From Euglena gracilis (Eukaryota > Euglenida > Euglenophyceae > Euglenales), in assembly GCA_039621445.1 (NCBI GenBank), contig CP154956.1:45427291-45491290 (forward strand): a stretch of 64,000 bases of DNA, read 5' to 3'. The position numbers and the translations under genes are program-made. Shown piece after piece: positions 10,762 to 22,583 of the stretch. The notes below the pieces were generated by a model. The model made no database searches. It had not been told where the DNA came from and worked only from the letters and a program-made list of their open reading frames with translations. The first letter of the stretch is position 1. Each line of letters begins with the position of its first letter.

Positions 10762-11790
10762 TGTATGTGTGTGTTTGTGGTGAGTGTATGGCAACTTGAT
10801 GAAGTCGGGAATCTGTCTGGAATGAAGAAGAAAGTGGTATCCTGGTGGTGTTGCCCTACCCCTCCCTGTGTCGAGAACGGCATTGGCCAGACGTCGTTGC
10901 CTGCCTGCCTCTGGAATGGGGTACAGTAACACCATAGCCAATTGTAGCTGGAGAACTCCCTGACGACGTGGGCAGGTGCCACCCGACGATATCCTGCAAC
11001 GCTCTTGGATAGAAAACGGTTCCTGCCGAAAACGGCCCAAAATAAAAAAAAGCAAAATTGACTGGTTTATGAAACTCTGCACTCGTAACATCCGGTACGA
11101 GCCAAAACCCACAAAGCCTTTTCACCCACTGACAATTTTGTTTTTGGTGGTTAACCGCCTAACCATGCCCACATTAATTTTAAAAACGCCATTGAGAATG
11201 ATATGGGCTTTCAAAAACGTCCGGAAAAAACTTGTGTTCTGTTTCCGTGCCGCCTCAATCAAAAAATTTGGGTATCTCTCAGCGGGGGTTGGCAGGTGGG
11301 AAAAAGTGCTCAGTTTTGCGTGGCACAGTGCTGTGTCATTAGCAGGGAACTTGTGTGCTGACAAATTAAGGAAACCACACACTCAAACCGCAAACTACTT
11401 CGGCTCAAAATACTTGAACTTGTGACGACCAGAATGGCCTTGCAGCATTTACCAACCCCCCCCCTGTTCCGGATAGCAGCACAGGCAACAATGCCTCCCT
11501 CCCTCCCATGCTTTCCTGGTCCAACTGTCATCCTGCGTTGCTAAATGATAAATCGTGGTGCACAGCCAAGAGGAGGGAAATGCTGGGGAGCTTGTAAACC
11601 AATCAAGACACCCGGGGCAAGCACACACACCACACACCTCGTTGCAGAAGGATCCCTTCTTTAGGCGGTAAACCGCCTAACCTCCTTTTTAATGTTATTC
11701 CCAGTCCAGTCCCCTCCGCGAGGGCAGCATCTCTTCTTCACAAGATCAAAAATTTAGATCAAAAATTTAGGCGGTTAACCGCCTGAAACA
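10520..11790. repeat. Region with the palindromic word TTAGGCGGTTAACCGCC
   Basis: The words CGGATAACCGCCTAAAATAA, GGTTAACCGCCTAACC, TTAGGCGGTAAACCGCCTAA and TTAGGCGGTTAACCGCCTGAA recur near 10,530, 10,615, 11,150, 11,662 and 11,765, in both orientations. Between them is AT-rich unique-looking sequence with no exon support. The final copy is a perfect 14-bp palindrome, GGCGGTTAACCGCC. This is another family whose members carry their own repeated word. No duplication of target bases was found. Confidence 0.6.
10709..10772. repeat. (GT)n microsatellite
   Basis: About 30 GT units lie inside the GGCGGTTA-word region. The overlapping open frames are artefacts. Confidence 0.95.
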
Positions 11791-11819
11791 TCTCTCCCAG
11801 AAATTTTAGCATCTTTTGG

Positions 11820-12450
11820 GTGGTGCTGTCCCCCCCCCCCAATCAGGGTAGAACGGGAAGGCCTGGTGGGGGGGTCGACCCCCCCACCCGGGAGGTGGTG
11901 GGGGGGGGTTGGTCGACCCCCCCCACCCAACACAGCACATTTTTCACCGATTTCGGGAAAACGGGGATTTTGGCCAGAAAAAAAATTGAAATTTTTTTTG
12001 AAAAATGAACCCAAAACACATGATTTTTTGATGGAAAACCCCATTTTTTCCACAAAAAATCTCAAAATTTTCCGTCCTAAAAAACTGGTACTTTTTAGGA
12101 GGGGGGGTGAAAAAAACGAACGTCAGAAAAAGTGGACAAAATTTTGGCACAATCAAATTTTACTGACATTCTTTCTCGTTGAATTTTTTTTGGACTTTCA
12201 ATGGAATTTTTTGCTTCAAAAACCTTTCAAAATCAACATTTTGAGAAAATTTCGAATTTTTGGAAGTTCTGACAAATTTGGTTTTGGGTGGTTTTCGGGG
12301 GGGACCACCGATATGGGTCACAAAATGGGTCAAAAAAACACCCGGCGCCGAAGGCGCCGGAAAAATTTTTCGGGTCCAAAAATTGGTGCTCCCGGAAATA
12401 CGGGAGGAGGTGGTGGGGGGGGGTGGTCGACCCCCCACCCCCACCCACCA
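11820..12450 (+). repeat. 0.6-kb repeat, copy 1 (second copy at 41.6-42.35 kb)
   Basis: The same orientation and order of motifs is found at 41,640-42,350: CACATGATTTTTTGATGGAAAA, GGACTTTCAATGG, TTTTTGCTTCAAAAACC, a core CCGGCGCCGAAGGCGCCGG (12,340-12,360) and TTGGTGCTCCCGGAAATACGG. Identity is high by eye, with short indels in homopolymers. Here it is flanked by inverted GGTCGACC blocks (11,870-11,925 and 12,425-12,440). No coding function is evident and the AT-rich frames are not protein-like. Confidence 0.8.
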
Positions 12451-12459
12451 CCCTGGCTG

Positions 12460-13300
12460 TTCGGCCGATTCCCGTTCTGCCCTGCCCCCAATCACTGGAC
12501 CTTGGGACTTGCAAGAGGTTCAAAAATGGGCGGGTTGCTTAGGCGGGTGCCTTTTCCTCACCTGCCACACCGTGTCCCCCCCCCCGGAGGGGGGGTCCGG
12601 CAGCATCGCCAAACAACCGGGGCTCCAGAGTCCAGGTGTTCTCCCAACGTTTTCTGTTTTTCAAAACTTCAAAGCATTCCAGGGGGGTGTTTTCCAAAGC
12701 CCCCCCTAAAACGACCATAAATTTTTCAAAATCGCCATTTTGTCAAAATGCCGAAAATGGACCAAAACGACCCAAATTTTTGCGCTGGTGTCATCCTCTC
12801 AAAACCCCAAAAACTGGAAAAAAAATTGGGCAATTAGAGCCGCCTAAGAAAAGCGCTGTTTTTTTCAACCCCAGAACCCCAGCACACCCCAACGCCAGGA
12901 TGATGCGCACTGCCTCTGTAATTGCGCGGTGAGTCCGATATACATCCCATTATGGCACTCTGGAGTGTTGGCATTACAGTTGCAAATCTTATTATCGAAT
13001 GAATCAACCAGGGTTGCCTTTGAAACTCGCTTGCGATGTTCTTTTGTGCGTTACAGTAATGAGTAATTACTCATTACTGTGCTCATTATACAATTCTTCC
13101 AGAAACAGGGTGGGGTTCGACTCAAACACCCCGACACTGCCCCCCCCCCACGCCTTCGTGCGTTGCAGCCAGATTTCAAGGGCACACATGCTGGCCTGGG
13201 CACCTACCACACTCCAAACAGACATGACGCGGGCTGTGTGGTGACTGAGGGCTGCCGTGGGTCCTCACCACCACTGCGGCAAAGTGGCCCCAAAAGCAAA
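12460..13300. other. Intronic sequence, nothing recognised
   Basis: Mixed composition with a palindrome TAATGAGTAATTACTCATTA (about 13,056-13,075) and scattered AAAATGGCC-type words. I see no exon and no intact element. Confidence 0.4.
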
Positions 13301-13329
13301 AAAAAAAATGGTGCGGCTGCGTCGAGGTG

Positions 13330-13457
13330 CACCGTGCTGCGCCGACGACCCGCCTCGAACGGCTCTGCCCCTGACCCGGACGCCCGCTCGGACACGGATC
13401 CGCTGCTGCCCTGGGCGGAGGCGTCGAATGCAGGCGGGGCGTGACGGCCGACGTCCT
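13330..13457 (-). CDS. Candidate exon of the ectodomain gene
   Basis: The minus-strand frame reads DVGRHAPPAFDASAQGSSGS, then VSERASGSGAEPFEAGRRR. It has GC-ending codons and abrupt compositional edges at poly(A) on one side and poly(C) on the other. Ser/Gly/Glu-rich, it resembles the reading EGSESEAEPSVRW just upstream of the type A exon at 9.0 kb and may be a further diverged member of that module. Exact borders are uncertain. Confidence 0.3.
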
Positions 13458-14299
13458 CCCCCCCCCTCCCCTGGCGCTGGACCGAACCATTTCCACAGTG
13501 CTCTGGAGATCCCCCCCCCACTCCACAGCACTCTGCATCCCTGACTTTGCACGCCTTGGGGACTCCCGGCGAAAGTTCAGATGAGGTGGGACACAGCAAA
13601 GTTTTCCTCGACGTGCATCGTCAGGAAAATCGTGCCCCCCCCCCCCCAGGGGTCCAGACCCCCCTTGGCAGGTGGGGGGACGGGCCGGACCCCCACCCGC
13701 CTTTAATCGAACCTTAGACGACCCCCCAGAGAACGAGCCCAAGGGTCGAGATTTTGCCTCTGGCACCTTCGGGCAGGATGATCAGGGCACTTTTTTGCAC
13801 CTAGAATAATCCTTTTATGCACTGTCACCCAATCATGAGAGGTAGGAAAGCTTATCGGTCGGGGGTAACAGGTTGGGTGGTACAGAGGGGGGCGGATGGC
13901 AATTTGGGCAGCAGAAGGGGGGGAACTTGCCCCCCCCCCGGGGGGGGTGTGGCCACCCTGCAACAGAAGCGGCAGGGGCTGCCATTGCCAGCCTGAACAG
14001 ACAAAGACCCTTCCAGCACCGTAGCCCTGCAGCTGTTCTTCCGCCGCAGTGCAGCCTCCTCAATGTCCACAAGGCGTGGGCAGTGCTTACCCGGTAAACT
14101 GTGCACTCCTGCCCCACCTCCGGTCGGCATATGCCCGGTCCTATCAGCAGGGGGAGCATGGACCCTTGAAAAAAACCTGGCATAAAAAAAGACAAAACAC
14201 ATTCGGTTGCCAGAATCGAAAGCACAAAAAAAAACGGATTTGTGTTCTCTCACTCCGCCATCCGTCCACTCCAGCCCACTGGGCCTTCAGCTTGGTGGT

Positions 14300-14560
14300 T
14301 GGCCCCGCCCACTGCGACGTCCACGACGCCCCACGCCTCCCGCGGCGTCGGCGGCGGCCACACCGGCGCCTCTGCCCCCTCCGCCCCGCCACCGGCCCCG
14401 AGCGGCGCGGCGGGGCACTGGGGGGCGGCGGAGGGGGTGAGGACGACCCACGGCGCGGCGCCGCCCTCGGGCGGCCGCTGCGCCGAGGCGGGGCTCGGGG
14501 CGTCCTCCGGTGCGGGGCGGGACAGCCGGGGTGGGGGGTTGTGGGGGGGGTTGTACACTA
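14300..14560 (-). other. GC-rich coding-like patch, frame uncertain
   Basis: More than 75% GC and open in several frames. The minus-strand reading REAWGVVDVAVGGANHQAEG is plausible protein sequence next to Pro/Ala-rich sequence. A splice pair could not be fixed. Possibly one exon of the minus-strand gene. Confidence 0.25.
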
Positions 14561-14790
14561 AAAAGGGGTTGGGTTGGTTATTGTGGGTTTTTTGGTGTTG
14601 TTTGTGTGTTTACAACAAGAAACTGTTTTTTTTTGGGTTTTTTGTGGTGTGTTTGGGGTGGGACACCCAACCCGCTGTCACGGCCCAGCACGTTACGTCG
14701 GTCGGATGGCACGCGAGACTTGACCTGGTGGGCGTGAATGCCCTGGGGCGGGGGGGGGGGGGCGGGGGCAGGCTGGCCCGCAGCAGGCAC

Positions 14791-14871
14791 GGTGGCATGG
14801 GCAGGGTCAGGTTCCGCGACCGGCCGGTGAAGAAGACGCACCAGTCGGGGAAGCCGGCAGGTGGGGACCCA
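14791..14871 (-). CDS. Small candidate exon of the ectodomain gene
   Basis: The acceptor GCCGTTAG is followed by a frame reading GSPPAGFPDWCVFFTGRSRN, then LTLPMPP, to a GTGCCT donor. The acceptor, GC bias and lack of stops support it. FPDWCVFF and the NLT sequon fit an extracellular segment. No domain is recognised. Confidence 0.4.
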
Positions 14872-14889
14872 CTAACGGCTTTTTGATTT

Positions 14890-15530
14890 TTCGTCACCCT
14901 CTTTCATCTGGGTTCTTCCTTGCAGTCAGCATGTGTTTCGCTTCTCATCCACCACCAGCCACTCACTGCCGCATCGCCCTCTGTCATTGTACTTTACCAT
15001 CGCACTCTGATTGGCAGATTATCCTTTGCGGTGTGGATTTCATTCTCCTAGCCTCTCCTGACTACTCGCCTGGAGAGCACTGGCTTGAATTGCAGCAATG
15101 CTTCTGTTGCCATGTGTTTTCTTTCAATTTTATTTTTTGCTGTTTTTCGCTAGCTGCCTGTCCCACTTCTGGATCATCTCAAGGAATGCACCGTATTGAT
15201 TGTGGAGCTTCCCTTCATTACAGAACTGTTCTTGATGCCCCGACTTTCATTCTCCAATTTGTTTTTCATTTTTTCCACTCGTTCCTCACTCAGAGTTCGA
15301 TTTGATTTCCCTCCTCCTCCACAGTCTAATGTTCCCTCTCTCCTTCGCAATATGCTTTTTGTGTGTGTGTGTGTCTTGGTATTTCCCCTTCCCTTCTACT
15401 CCTTCATGTTTGTGCGAGGCCTCAGTGGGGCCCACTACTTAGTGTGCCCCGAGAACTCCACTGCTCCAGGGAACTCAACCAACCAACCAACCAACCCCAC
15501 TAACGGCTGCCAGTGTGTATGGAACGGAGG
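14890..15530. other. Unique intron-like sequence
   Basis: Pyrimidine-rich unique sequence without inverted repeats or exon bias. It contains a tetranucleotide CCAA run (15,476-15,494) and a short GT run (15,360-15,373). Nothing else is recognised. Confidence 0.4.
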
Positions 15531-15584
15531 GGGCGGGCTGGGAATTGGGGCTGTTCCCCGAGTGCCAGGAACAGCCCTGCCTTG

Positions 15585-15645
15585 GCTTGTTGGGGGGTTC
15601 GGCCCCGGACCCCCTCCCCCGTGGGGGGGTCTTCTGAGGTAAAAA
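15585..15645. mobile_element. Solo end of a CAGGCTTCTTTTTA-type element
   Basis: The sequence TAAAAAGAAGCCTG at the right edge matches the right terminus of the intact element at 48,371-50,623, preceded by a CCCC/GGGG hairpin. No matching left end is seen nearby, so this is a remnant. Confidence 0.4.
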
Positions 15646-15679
15646 GAAGCCTGAGGGGGGAGGGGCGCACGTCCATCAC

Positions 15680-15842
15680 GCCCAAGTGAGGCCCTCGGGC
15701 ATGTTCGGTGTCCCAGCGGGGGGCGAGGACGTCGGGGGGTGGGATGGAGGACCGGAGGGGCGAGTGGCTGGCCAGCGTGTCGGCCCCGTCGGGGGGCAGG
15801 CGGTGGGGTGGCTCTGCAGCAACTTCAGCATATCTGTCCCGT
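15680..15842 (-). CDS. Candidate exon of the ectodomain gene
   Basis: A strong acceptor (a long C tract ending CAG) and a GTGATG donor enclose 163 nt: one base, then 54 open codons, starting DRYAEVAAEPPHRLPPDG and ending PPPDVLAPRWDTEHARG. The other two frames are less protein-like. Composition differs sharply from the flanks. The product segment is rich in Pro and charged residues. I do not recognise it. Confidence 0.5.
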
Positions 15843-16200
15843 CTGGGGGGGGGGTCTGGCCAGCCAGCGGTGACCCTGCCCCTGCCCCCTGGGTGGGGGC
15901 GGACCTCCTCGGTGGTCATTCAGGGGGGGGGGGGGGGTTAGGCAGCCGGTGGTTGGGCTGCGGCAGAGCCATTCTCAATTTTACAATTCTAAACTTCATT
16001 TCAGTTGGGCAGCGGCACCTCCCAACCAAAACCACACCAGGTCCAGCAACCCATTACCCAACTGCTTTGCACAGGAGCGATAATAAATTGACCCTGCAGC
16101 ATACCACCTGCTACATAAAAAAGACACGGTGGGGGAGACTGCCACTGGGTTCACGCCATGGTTTTAACCCCAGTTGGGTTTGGTTCTCTGGTTCGCTGAG

Positions 16201-16583
16201 TAAACCCCACCCCCCACTTATAAACCCCCCAACTTATACCCCCCCCCCCTCGGGCCGACCAACCAAACCGGATCCTATTAGCCCCCCCCCCTGGGGAGAG
16301 AAAAATGGAAACCAGCGGGGACGATTTTTCAGGCCCCAAACCAACAAAAAACTGATTTTTGGCAAAATTTGAGACCGACCATCATCAAAAATGCCATTTT
16401 TGACCAAATTTGCCGAAAATTGCCAATTTGGGGGGGGGGGTTGGGGTCGTTTTGGGGGGTCGGATTTTCACCAACAATTCCGGATCCTATAAAAACCCTC
16501 CCCCCACTGAAAAACCCCCCTTCGGCCGACCAACCAAACCGGATCCATTAAACCCCGGGGGGTTCATAAGTGGGGGGGTTTAC
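16201..16583. repeat. Terminal-word element, word CCCACTTATAAACC
   Basis: The left end TAAACCCCACCCCCCACTTAT is mirrored at the right end by ATAAGTGGGGGGGTTTA. Inside, GGCCGACCAACCAAACCGGATCC occurs twice in direct orientation (about 16,254 and 16,523). The AT-rich centre has GGCAAAATTTGA and GACCAAATTTGCC-type words. It belongs to the TAAACCCC...GGGGTTTA group. Confidence 0.6.
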
Positions 16584-17196
16584 CCTGCAGAGGCCAATAT
16601 AACAACATTGAGGTATAACAACATTGAATGAGATAGGTTCAACTCCTTGGTGGTTATCCTAAGCTTATTTAGCCTGGTTGGGCTGCGGTGGGCTGTGACA
16701 ACGGCTCCAACCAAAAGTTGGCTGGACCACGGCCTAACCAACTGGACAAATGGGGTCGAGAACGTTTTGTGGTTGGGCGGCTGCCGGCCGCGGCCCAACC
16801 CTCCTCGGAGCAGTTTCCCGTAAACTCCCACCCCTGAACACCACCGACAGGCAGTTGTGCACTGCCCCACTGCCTGGGCAGCGCACATTGTGCGACGGCT
16901 CAACTGCTCTGTACTGAGGACAGCCCAGGGGAACGAATGGTTGGGGGGAGGGCTTCCGCCACGTGTTGCGGGAGGGGTCGCCTGACAGCGCTGGGAGACA
17001 AGAACAATGAGAGGCAGCTTGGGATGGGGTGGGGGTGGCCCCACAGGGTCTCGGTGCAGGTCGTCCCCCATCGGTAAAGCCCACCGCGCCTGTTGCCTTG
17101 GCCCAGTCGGGGGTGGTCACCGCCTGGCGAGTCCTGCCGACCCCTGGCCTGCTCGCCGGGCTGCCTGCGGGGGAAGGGGGGCAGGGGGGCGTCCAC

Positions 17197-17265
17197 CGGC
17201 CAGCCGGGCCCCTCCAGCAGGTCTGGCAGGTCGTCGTCGCGGCCGTCGAAGTCGTCCTGCTCGTC
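17197..17265 (-). CDS. Acidic exon of the minus-strand gene
   Basis: Acceptor CTGCCGCTTTGCAG, donor GTGGAC, 69 nt in phase 0. The translation is DEQDDFDGRDDDLPDLLEG, then PGWP. This very acidic Asp-rich segment resembles a calcium-binding or cytoplasmic acidic linker, but no complete EF-hand is present. Adjacent GC-rich sequence (17,100-17,196 and 17,270-17,400) is open too and may belong to this or neighbouring exons. Confidence 0.4.
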
Positions 17266-17649
17266 CTGCAAAGCGGCAGGGCGGCCCCGGCGCTGGACGG
17301 CCACCCCAAGTCCCGCTCGGGGGGACGGGCCGCTGCACTGGATGTCACGCCGGCGCCCTGGGAGGCGCCGCAGTGCCGGGAACAAACATGCGCTTGGGTC
17401 AGGGCAGGGGTTAAAGCAGTCCAAGAAGAACTCTGTTCCCTGTGTGGCCATCTTGCAGTGTTTCAGAGCTGTTTCCTGTGGGGGGGGGTGAGGGATAAAA
17501 ATCAGTTTCATCCACGCTGTGCGCATCGGGAACCAAATGAGGTGTTGCAACACAGAACAGAGGAAGAAGACAATTTGTGCCGGCTTTGACCAATGAAATA
17601 TTTCAATTTAGGCATATTATCGTAAGGAACCCTTCAGGCGAACCCTTCT

Positions 17650-17880
17650 CGCGACCATCACGGGCTGGAGGGTATGACAGGGCCTCCCTGGGCAGCGAGG
17701 GAGAACGACTGCGAGGTGCGGGCGCTGGGGAACGGCGACGGGTGGAGCTGCGACGTGCCGTGGGGCAGCGCCAGCGGCGCAGAGGCGGGGCAAGGACGGA
17801 GAGGGGGGGGGACCCGACGCCGCTGCCTGGGGACGGCAGGCGGACAAGGTGGGGTGGTGGGGCCGTTTGACTGGGTTGAG
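17650..17880 (-). other. GC-rich coding-like patch, frame uncertain
   Basis: Open in all three minus-strand frames, with Arg/Ser/Pro-rich readings (for example RSRSPSLPREALSYPP). Acceptor-like CCCCAG occurs at both ends. The frame cannot be chosen by eye. Confidence 0.2.
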
Positions 17881-17939
17881 AATTGATGGCAACACAGCAA
17901 TGGGGTGGCACGGGGCAGGGGGGGGGGGGCTTGGAGAAA

Positions 17940-18990
17940 GATCCACTCCTCGGAAATGCAATAAAAAGGTGCTGAACAATTTCACCGTGGTTTCTCACAT
18001 GCCTTTCGCGATTATTCGTGCTGCCCAAAAAAGTGCCGGTTCCTTATTTTCTTGCACAAAACAGCAATGCAAACAAATTATAAAACAACTTGTGGAATTT
18101 TTCAGGTTCAGGAGTTTGTGAAAATTTGCAGGATTTTGCAGAACACTGAACAAATCGTTTTCTGAAAGAAAATGGGAGGTACCCAGAAGCAAAATAATTT
18201 TGTTCAAAGATTTTTACCACCTTGGGCCATTTTCAGCGGCAATGTCAACAATTTTGTGCCATTTCAGACAATCTCGCTGAGTTGTCAGTCACATTAAACC
18301 ATTTTGGGTTTCATTGGCCATTTTCGGTCATTTCCATTAATCTTAGAGTCCACATCTTTGAACCTTGTTCCTGCAGTCTTCCATCGTGTACTCTTCCTTG
18401 GGATCAAGATTTCACCAGCTCATATAATCGGCCTGAGTCATTGCTTCTTGCCAGCACTTACCCCTCTTTTGCTCCATCCAGCCTGCGTTATGTTCCTCAT
18501 CAGCAAACCAGCTTGCCCAACACGGCCCTGTTTTCTGATCGCATGGAATCCTCACCAGCCAATAAAAGGGGTGAGGAAAATTGGATGACAACTGTGGTAA
18601 TGATGACGGACAGACGGAAATGCAGAGAAGATAGCATGGCAGAGAGGCTGTCGGACAGAAAGTGATGGTGAAAGGGGTTTCCCCATTAAGGGACACCAAC
18701 CCTTGACAGATATGCCATTATGCCATCTGCAGACAAACACATTCACCAACGGGGTGAAATACTCCGTGGCAATTTTTCGTGATATGATTGTTGGTGGTCG
18801 TCATTCATGATTTGCGTGCTGATTCGCGATTTTGGGGAATCACGAAGGTTGTGCCGGTTCTCGTGATTACTTATTTGTGGCACAAATTTGTTGGAAACCC
18901 TTTCTTTCTTCGTCAGCAACATCGCAACACCCGACAGCGAACACATCAACCCCGCGCCCCGTCCCCTCCCCCAGCGGCCCATGCCTGGCC
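17940..18990. other. Unique intron-like sequence
   Basis: Moderately AT-rich and free of inverted-repeat elements. The open frames (up to 147 codons) have neither GC-ending codons nor recognisable motifs. A repeated GGCCATTTTCGG-like word occurs at 18,225-18,330. Nothing else is supported. Confidence 0.4.
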
Positions 18991-18994
18991 CCAC

Positions 18995-19172
18995 CTCCCA
19001 CGATGGTCGGCCGGCGGAGTCGGTGGAGTACAGCGTGCTGTGACGGCGCCACTCCTGCCGCGCGGTCAGCGGCGCGACGTTGCCGGGGGCTTCCTTGGCC
19101 GGCCCAACGACAGGGCCGCCCACGCCATCAGAAAGCCACAAGACAGGTCCACCCTTGCTTTGGGCGACACCG
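18995..19172 (-). CDS. Candidate exon of the ectodomain gene
   Basis: Acceptor GGCCTGACAG and donor TGGGAG|GTGGGG enclose one base plus 59 open codons. The reading begins GVAQSKGGPVLWLSDGVGG, continues GNVAPLTARQEWRRHSTLY and ends STDSAGRPSWE. It is clearly GC-rich against AT-rich neighbours. The hydrophilic composition fits an exposed region. The domain is unknown. Confidence 0.45.
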
Positions 19173-19422
19173 CTGTCAGGCCGTCCGGCAGTCACCCCCC
19201 AACGCCGAGGGCCGGGGGTCCGGGGGTTCGGGGGCAGCCTCCACCCACACGCACCGCATCGCCGGGGCGGGTGGGCGTCCCTGGCCATCATGGCTGCCCA
19301 CGGCGACGCCCAGGGCCACCTTTCCTGGCTTGGCGGTGGGTAGGGGCACCAGCAGGTCGCTGGGGCCTGGGCGGTGAGCGGTGGGGCCGGGCGGGGGGGG
19401 GGGGGGCTTAATGGTATCGCAC

Positions 19423-19551
19423 GGCCCAGCGCAGCCGCCGGGGGGCTCTTCGCCTCGGGGGCCGGCGGTGGGTCCCGTGCCGGACCCTCGGCCGGGGCGT
19501 ACACCTCGTCGGGGTGCCGGGTCACGGGTGGGGCCCAGTGGGCGAAGGAAG
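19423..19551 (-). CDS. Candidate exon of the ectodomain gene
   Basis: Acceptor GGGTGGCAG, frame SFAHWAPPVTRHPDEVYAPA, then PEAKSPPAAALG, with possible donors at GTGTAC or GTGCGA. It lies one intron upstream of the exon at 19.0-19.2 kb. No known domain is seen. Confidence 0.35.
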
Positions 19552-19899
19552 CTGCCACCCGCTGAACTTTTTTGGGTGGTCCATCAAATTAGCTGCAAAA
19601 TATAACACCGGTTCCGAAGCTTTGGTCTGTCATGTTTTTGCGAACCATTTCAAAACAACATCCATGAACTTCTCACGGTCTTCACCCCAACTCCAACCGA
19701 TCGTGAAGCCCGGGGTCAAAATTTTGCCCCAGAATGGGTTTCTAAAAATTTTGGCTTGAAGAACCCCCAAAATTTCGTTTGTTGCCCCCCTCCAAAAGAC
19801 ATAACCAGAGACCTTACATGAAACCTCAATGACTCCATCACCCGGCACATGAAAATGTTATCACAAGGTAACCTGGGGACTGGACCCTTGGGAGATGGA

Positions 19900-20100
19900 G
19901 GCACATGGATATTCATATCCATATACATTTACATACATATCGACATATCCATCCGTATACAAATGCATATGCACAGCACATGCGTGTAAATGTACACATA
20001 CACATACATCTGTTTGCGAACAAAAGCACACATGTTTTCCATGACAATTTTGTCCTCATTTTGCCCAAATTTCATCACTTTAAGCAAAATCTCAGGTGGT
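19900..20100. other. AT-rich intron with CATATACATACA-type words
   Basis: Short repeats of ATACATAC, ACATATCC and CACATACACAT, with no gene. Confidence 0.4.
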
Positions 20101-20284
20101 GATTGTTCTTGATTGCCGTGATGTTTCTTTTGGACCCAAAGCTATGCAAATCATGGCTTCAAACTGTCACAAATGGTAAATTTTCAGGGGTTTCCCGTTT
20201 CATGTCGCTTCCGAGGCGCCTGCTGGCGGTTTACCAAAACAAAGGTTTCAAAAGAGTGGGGGGCGTTTTGCATTTCCGGGGGTT

Positions 20285-20815
20285 ATGTGTGGGGGGCAGA
20301 CTTTCATTTAGTGCACCGCGGCGAAGTTTGCTGCGGCGCAAAAAAATTTTCGGCGGCGCAAGTGGCACACAATCGAATTTTTTTGCCGCGGCACACCCGC
20401 GGCGCACCTGAATCGCTGCTGTGGCACACCAATGACGTTCCCGCGGCACATGCCATTTTTTGTCGCAGCACAGGACTGCAAAGGCGCTGACACCCGGGCT
20501 TTGACATGGTTCGTGAACTCTGTTAGGGACCTGGCTTTTTACATGGTTCGTGAACTCTGTTAGGGAAAAAAAAGAAAACTCGCAAATAAGTTCACTCCCT
20601 TTCACCAAATACCCTTCTCGGCCATGGTTGAGAAAATATCAAAGAGGCAGACAGGGGATAATTGGGATGGCCATGCCCTGGCGCACGCGGCGCTGCCACG
20701 GGCAATGCGGCACACAGAAAGAAATCTTCCGCAGCGCACGCGGTCACAATATTTCCGGTGCTGCGGCGCACACGGCGCAGAAAAAAAATTCCCGTGGCGC
20801 ACTAAATTAAAGTCT
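20285..20815. repeat. GCGGCGCA-word repeat region
   Basis: The word (T/C)GCGGCGCA with variants (GCGGCACA, GTGGCACA, GTGGCGCA) recurs at about 15-30 bp spacing from 20,320 to 20,470 and again from 20,685 to 20,800. Two direct copies of ACATGGTTCGTGAACTCTGTTAGGGA lie at 20,505-20,565. The pattern fits an element with its own repeated word, with a duplicated 26-bp unit in the centre. Confidence 0.55.
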
Positions 20816-20973
20816 GTTTGGGGGCTCTACATGTACATATGCTTGCGCATGGATATTGCGCATGATGCATCTACATCCACAATACGTATACATACCTCCC
20901 CCCCACTTGTCTACCATATTATTGTACTATTTTTATGTTTATGTCTATGTTTGTGAATATGAATATGAATATG

Positions 20974-21718
20974 TACATCATACCTCCCCCCTTGTCTAAG
21001 CACCAGAATAGGTGGGGAAGAACTGGGGGGGGTGCCTAATTTCAGGATATGGGCAAGAACGAGGGGGGGGTGTTTAGACAAGGGGGAAAATTTTGTCTTT
21101 AAAAAAATACCAAAAAGGGAAATTTTCTCTTATTTTGGTGGTCCACTGTTGCACTTGCAGGCACTTGGGTGCAAAAATCAACAATATCTCTCCAAAACAG
21201 GCTTCAGAAACTTACAAGATTTCAAAATTTTCGAGAAAATTTTCTTAAAAACGACACACGAAAGAGCCTCCTCCAGAAATTGACCTTTAAAAAGATGGGT
21301 ACCCCCCCCTATGTCCAATGACCGGTAACCTCTGTCCTGTGACCGGGGGGGGTGGTCGTTGGACATGGGGTCAAAAGAAAGTTGGTGGGTACCCGGGTCC
21401 CTACCCACCCAAAAATGCCCAAATTTTCCCTTCCGGCGCTTCGCGCTGAAAATTTTGGGCAATTTTGACAAATTTTTGTCCAAAAAGTGTCAAAAATGGC
21501 ATTTTGGCCAAATTTTTGGCCAATTTTTGGACAAAATTTTTCGTCCCGGCGCTTCGCGCCGGGACCAAAAATTTGGTCAAACCTCCGAAAAGGTGTCCTC
21601 TGACCGGGGGGGTGGTCATTGGACATAGGGGGGTCGTTGGACATAGGGGGGGGGGTAAGAACCGGGGACGGTGCTTGGGCAAGGGTGGTGCTTAGACAGG
21701 GGGGGGGAGGTATGTATT
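20974..21718. repeat. Inverted-repeat element, word TTGTCTAAGCACC
   Basis: The left end ATACCTCCCCCCTTGTCTAAGCACC is mirrored by GGTGCTTAGACAGGGGGGGGGAGGTAT at the right. Internal words GTTTAGACAAGGGGG, TGTCCAATGACC and TGGACATAGGGGG occur in both orientations. Two core hairpins, CCGGCGCTTCGCGCTG and CCGGCGCTTCGCGCCGG, lie at about 21,435 and 21,547 in AAATTTTTGGCC-type sequence. A related word set recurs at 31,480-31,610. No coding sequence. Confidence 0.7.
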
Positions 21719-21879
21719 TCAACATGAACAGGTAAAAAAAATATATGCGCACGCATACGCACGCCTGAGAACCTGTCAGACTTGTGCCGGAAACTGTCAG
21801 GGTACAAGCTATTCAACAATTTAGTCAATATAAATCGCTGCTGAATTGTTGATCCATTGAGTTCTAACCACCCCATAGG

Positions 21880-22230
21880 CCTCATGCTCCATCCTTGCGG
21901 GGAGGGGGTGGCAGCGCCACAAGGTGCTGGGCCCCAGGCTCATGGCGGGCAAGGCATCGCTTCCGGCCAAACCAGAACGCGGTCACGAAAACCGGTATGG
22001 CCCGCCAGCGCAGCCCCTCTGCGCTCGGCCACTCCGGCCCATTCCACTCCAATTACAGGAGAGGGCCGAACTGGGGGGGGAGGCGGATTTGGCAAAAAGA
22101 AAACACCCGCCAGTCGGCTGGCCAGCAGGCACCCACCCCGGTTGTTGCTGCGGGCAATTAGCAGGCACTAGTGTTGCAGGCTTCCAGTTGCACATTCCCA
22201 TCGAGGGTCACGTTACTGCAGCACGATGCT
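21880..22230. other. GC-richer stretch, weak coding signal
   Basis: Open on both strands. The minus-strand reading NCPQQQPGWVPAGQPTGG has Gln/Pro-rich character and an acceptor-like TGCAG nearby, but a convincing exon could not be defined. Confidence 0.15.
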
Positions 22231-22583
22231 TTCTGTGGATGGGGAGTCATCGGGGCAACCGGCCTGTAGGAAAGCCAGAGCGAAACATGCACCACGCCAG
22301 AGGCGACAGTTCAGTCAGGTATGGGTAGAGGGATTTCCTGGTATTTGGAAAGGCAACCAGTTTTTTAAAATTTTGGAAGTGGCCATCTGATGGCAATTCA
22401 GAACTGGAATGCCCACGACCATGTGCAGTTTTTTTATTATTATTTTTGATGGCGTTGCCTCCCCCTCCTGCCTTTGCCTCGTTGATGGATGCCAATGACG
22501 CCATGTGGTTGAGAGCTGTGAGCTCTGGTGGACGCTTTCCAATTGAAACGGGGGGGGGGGCAGAGGGGCAGCGGTTCAGCCAC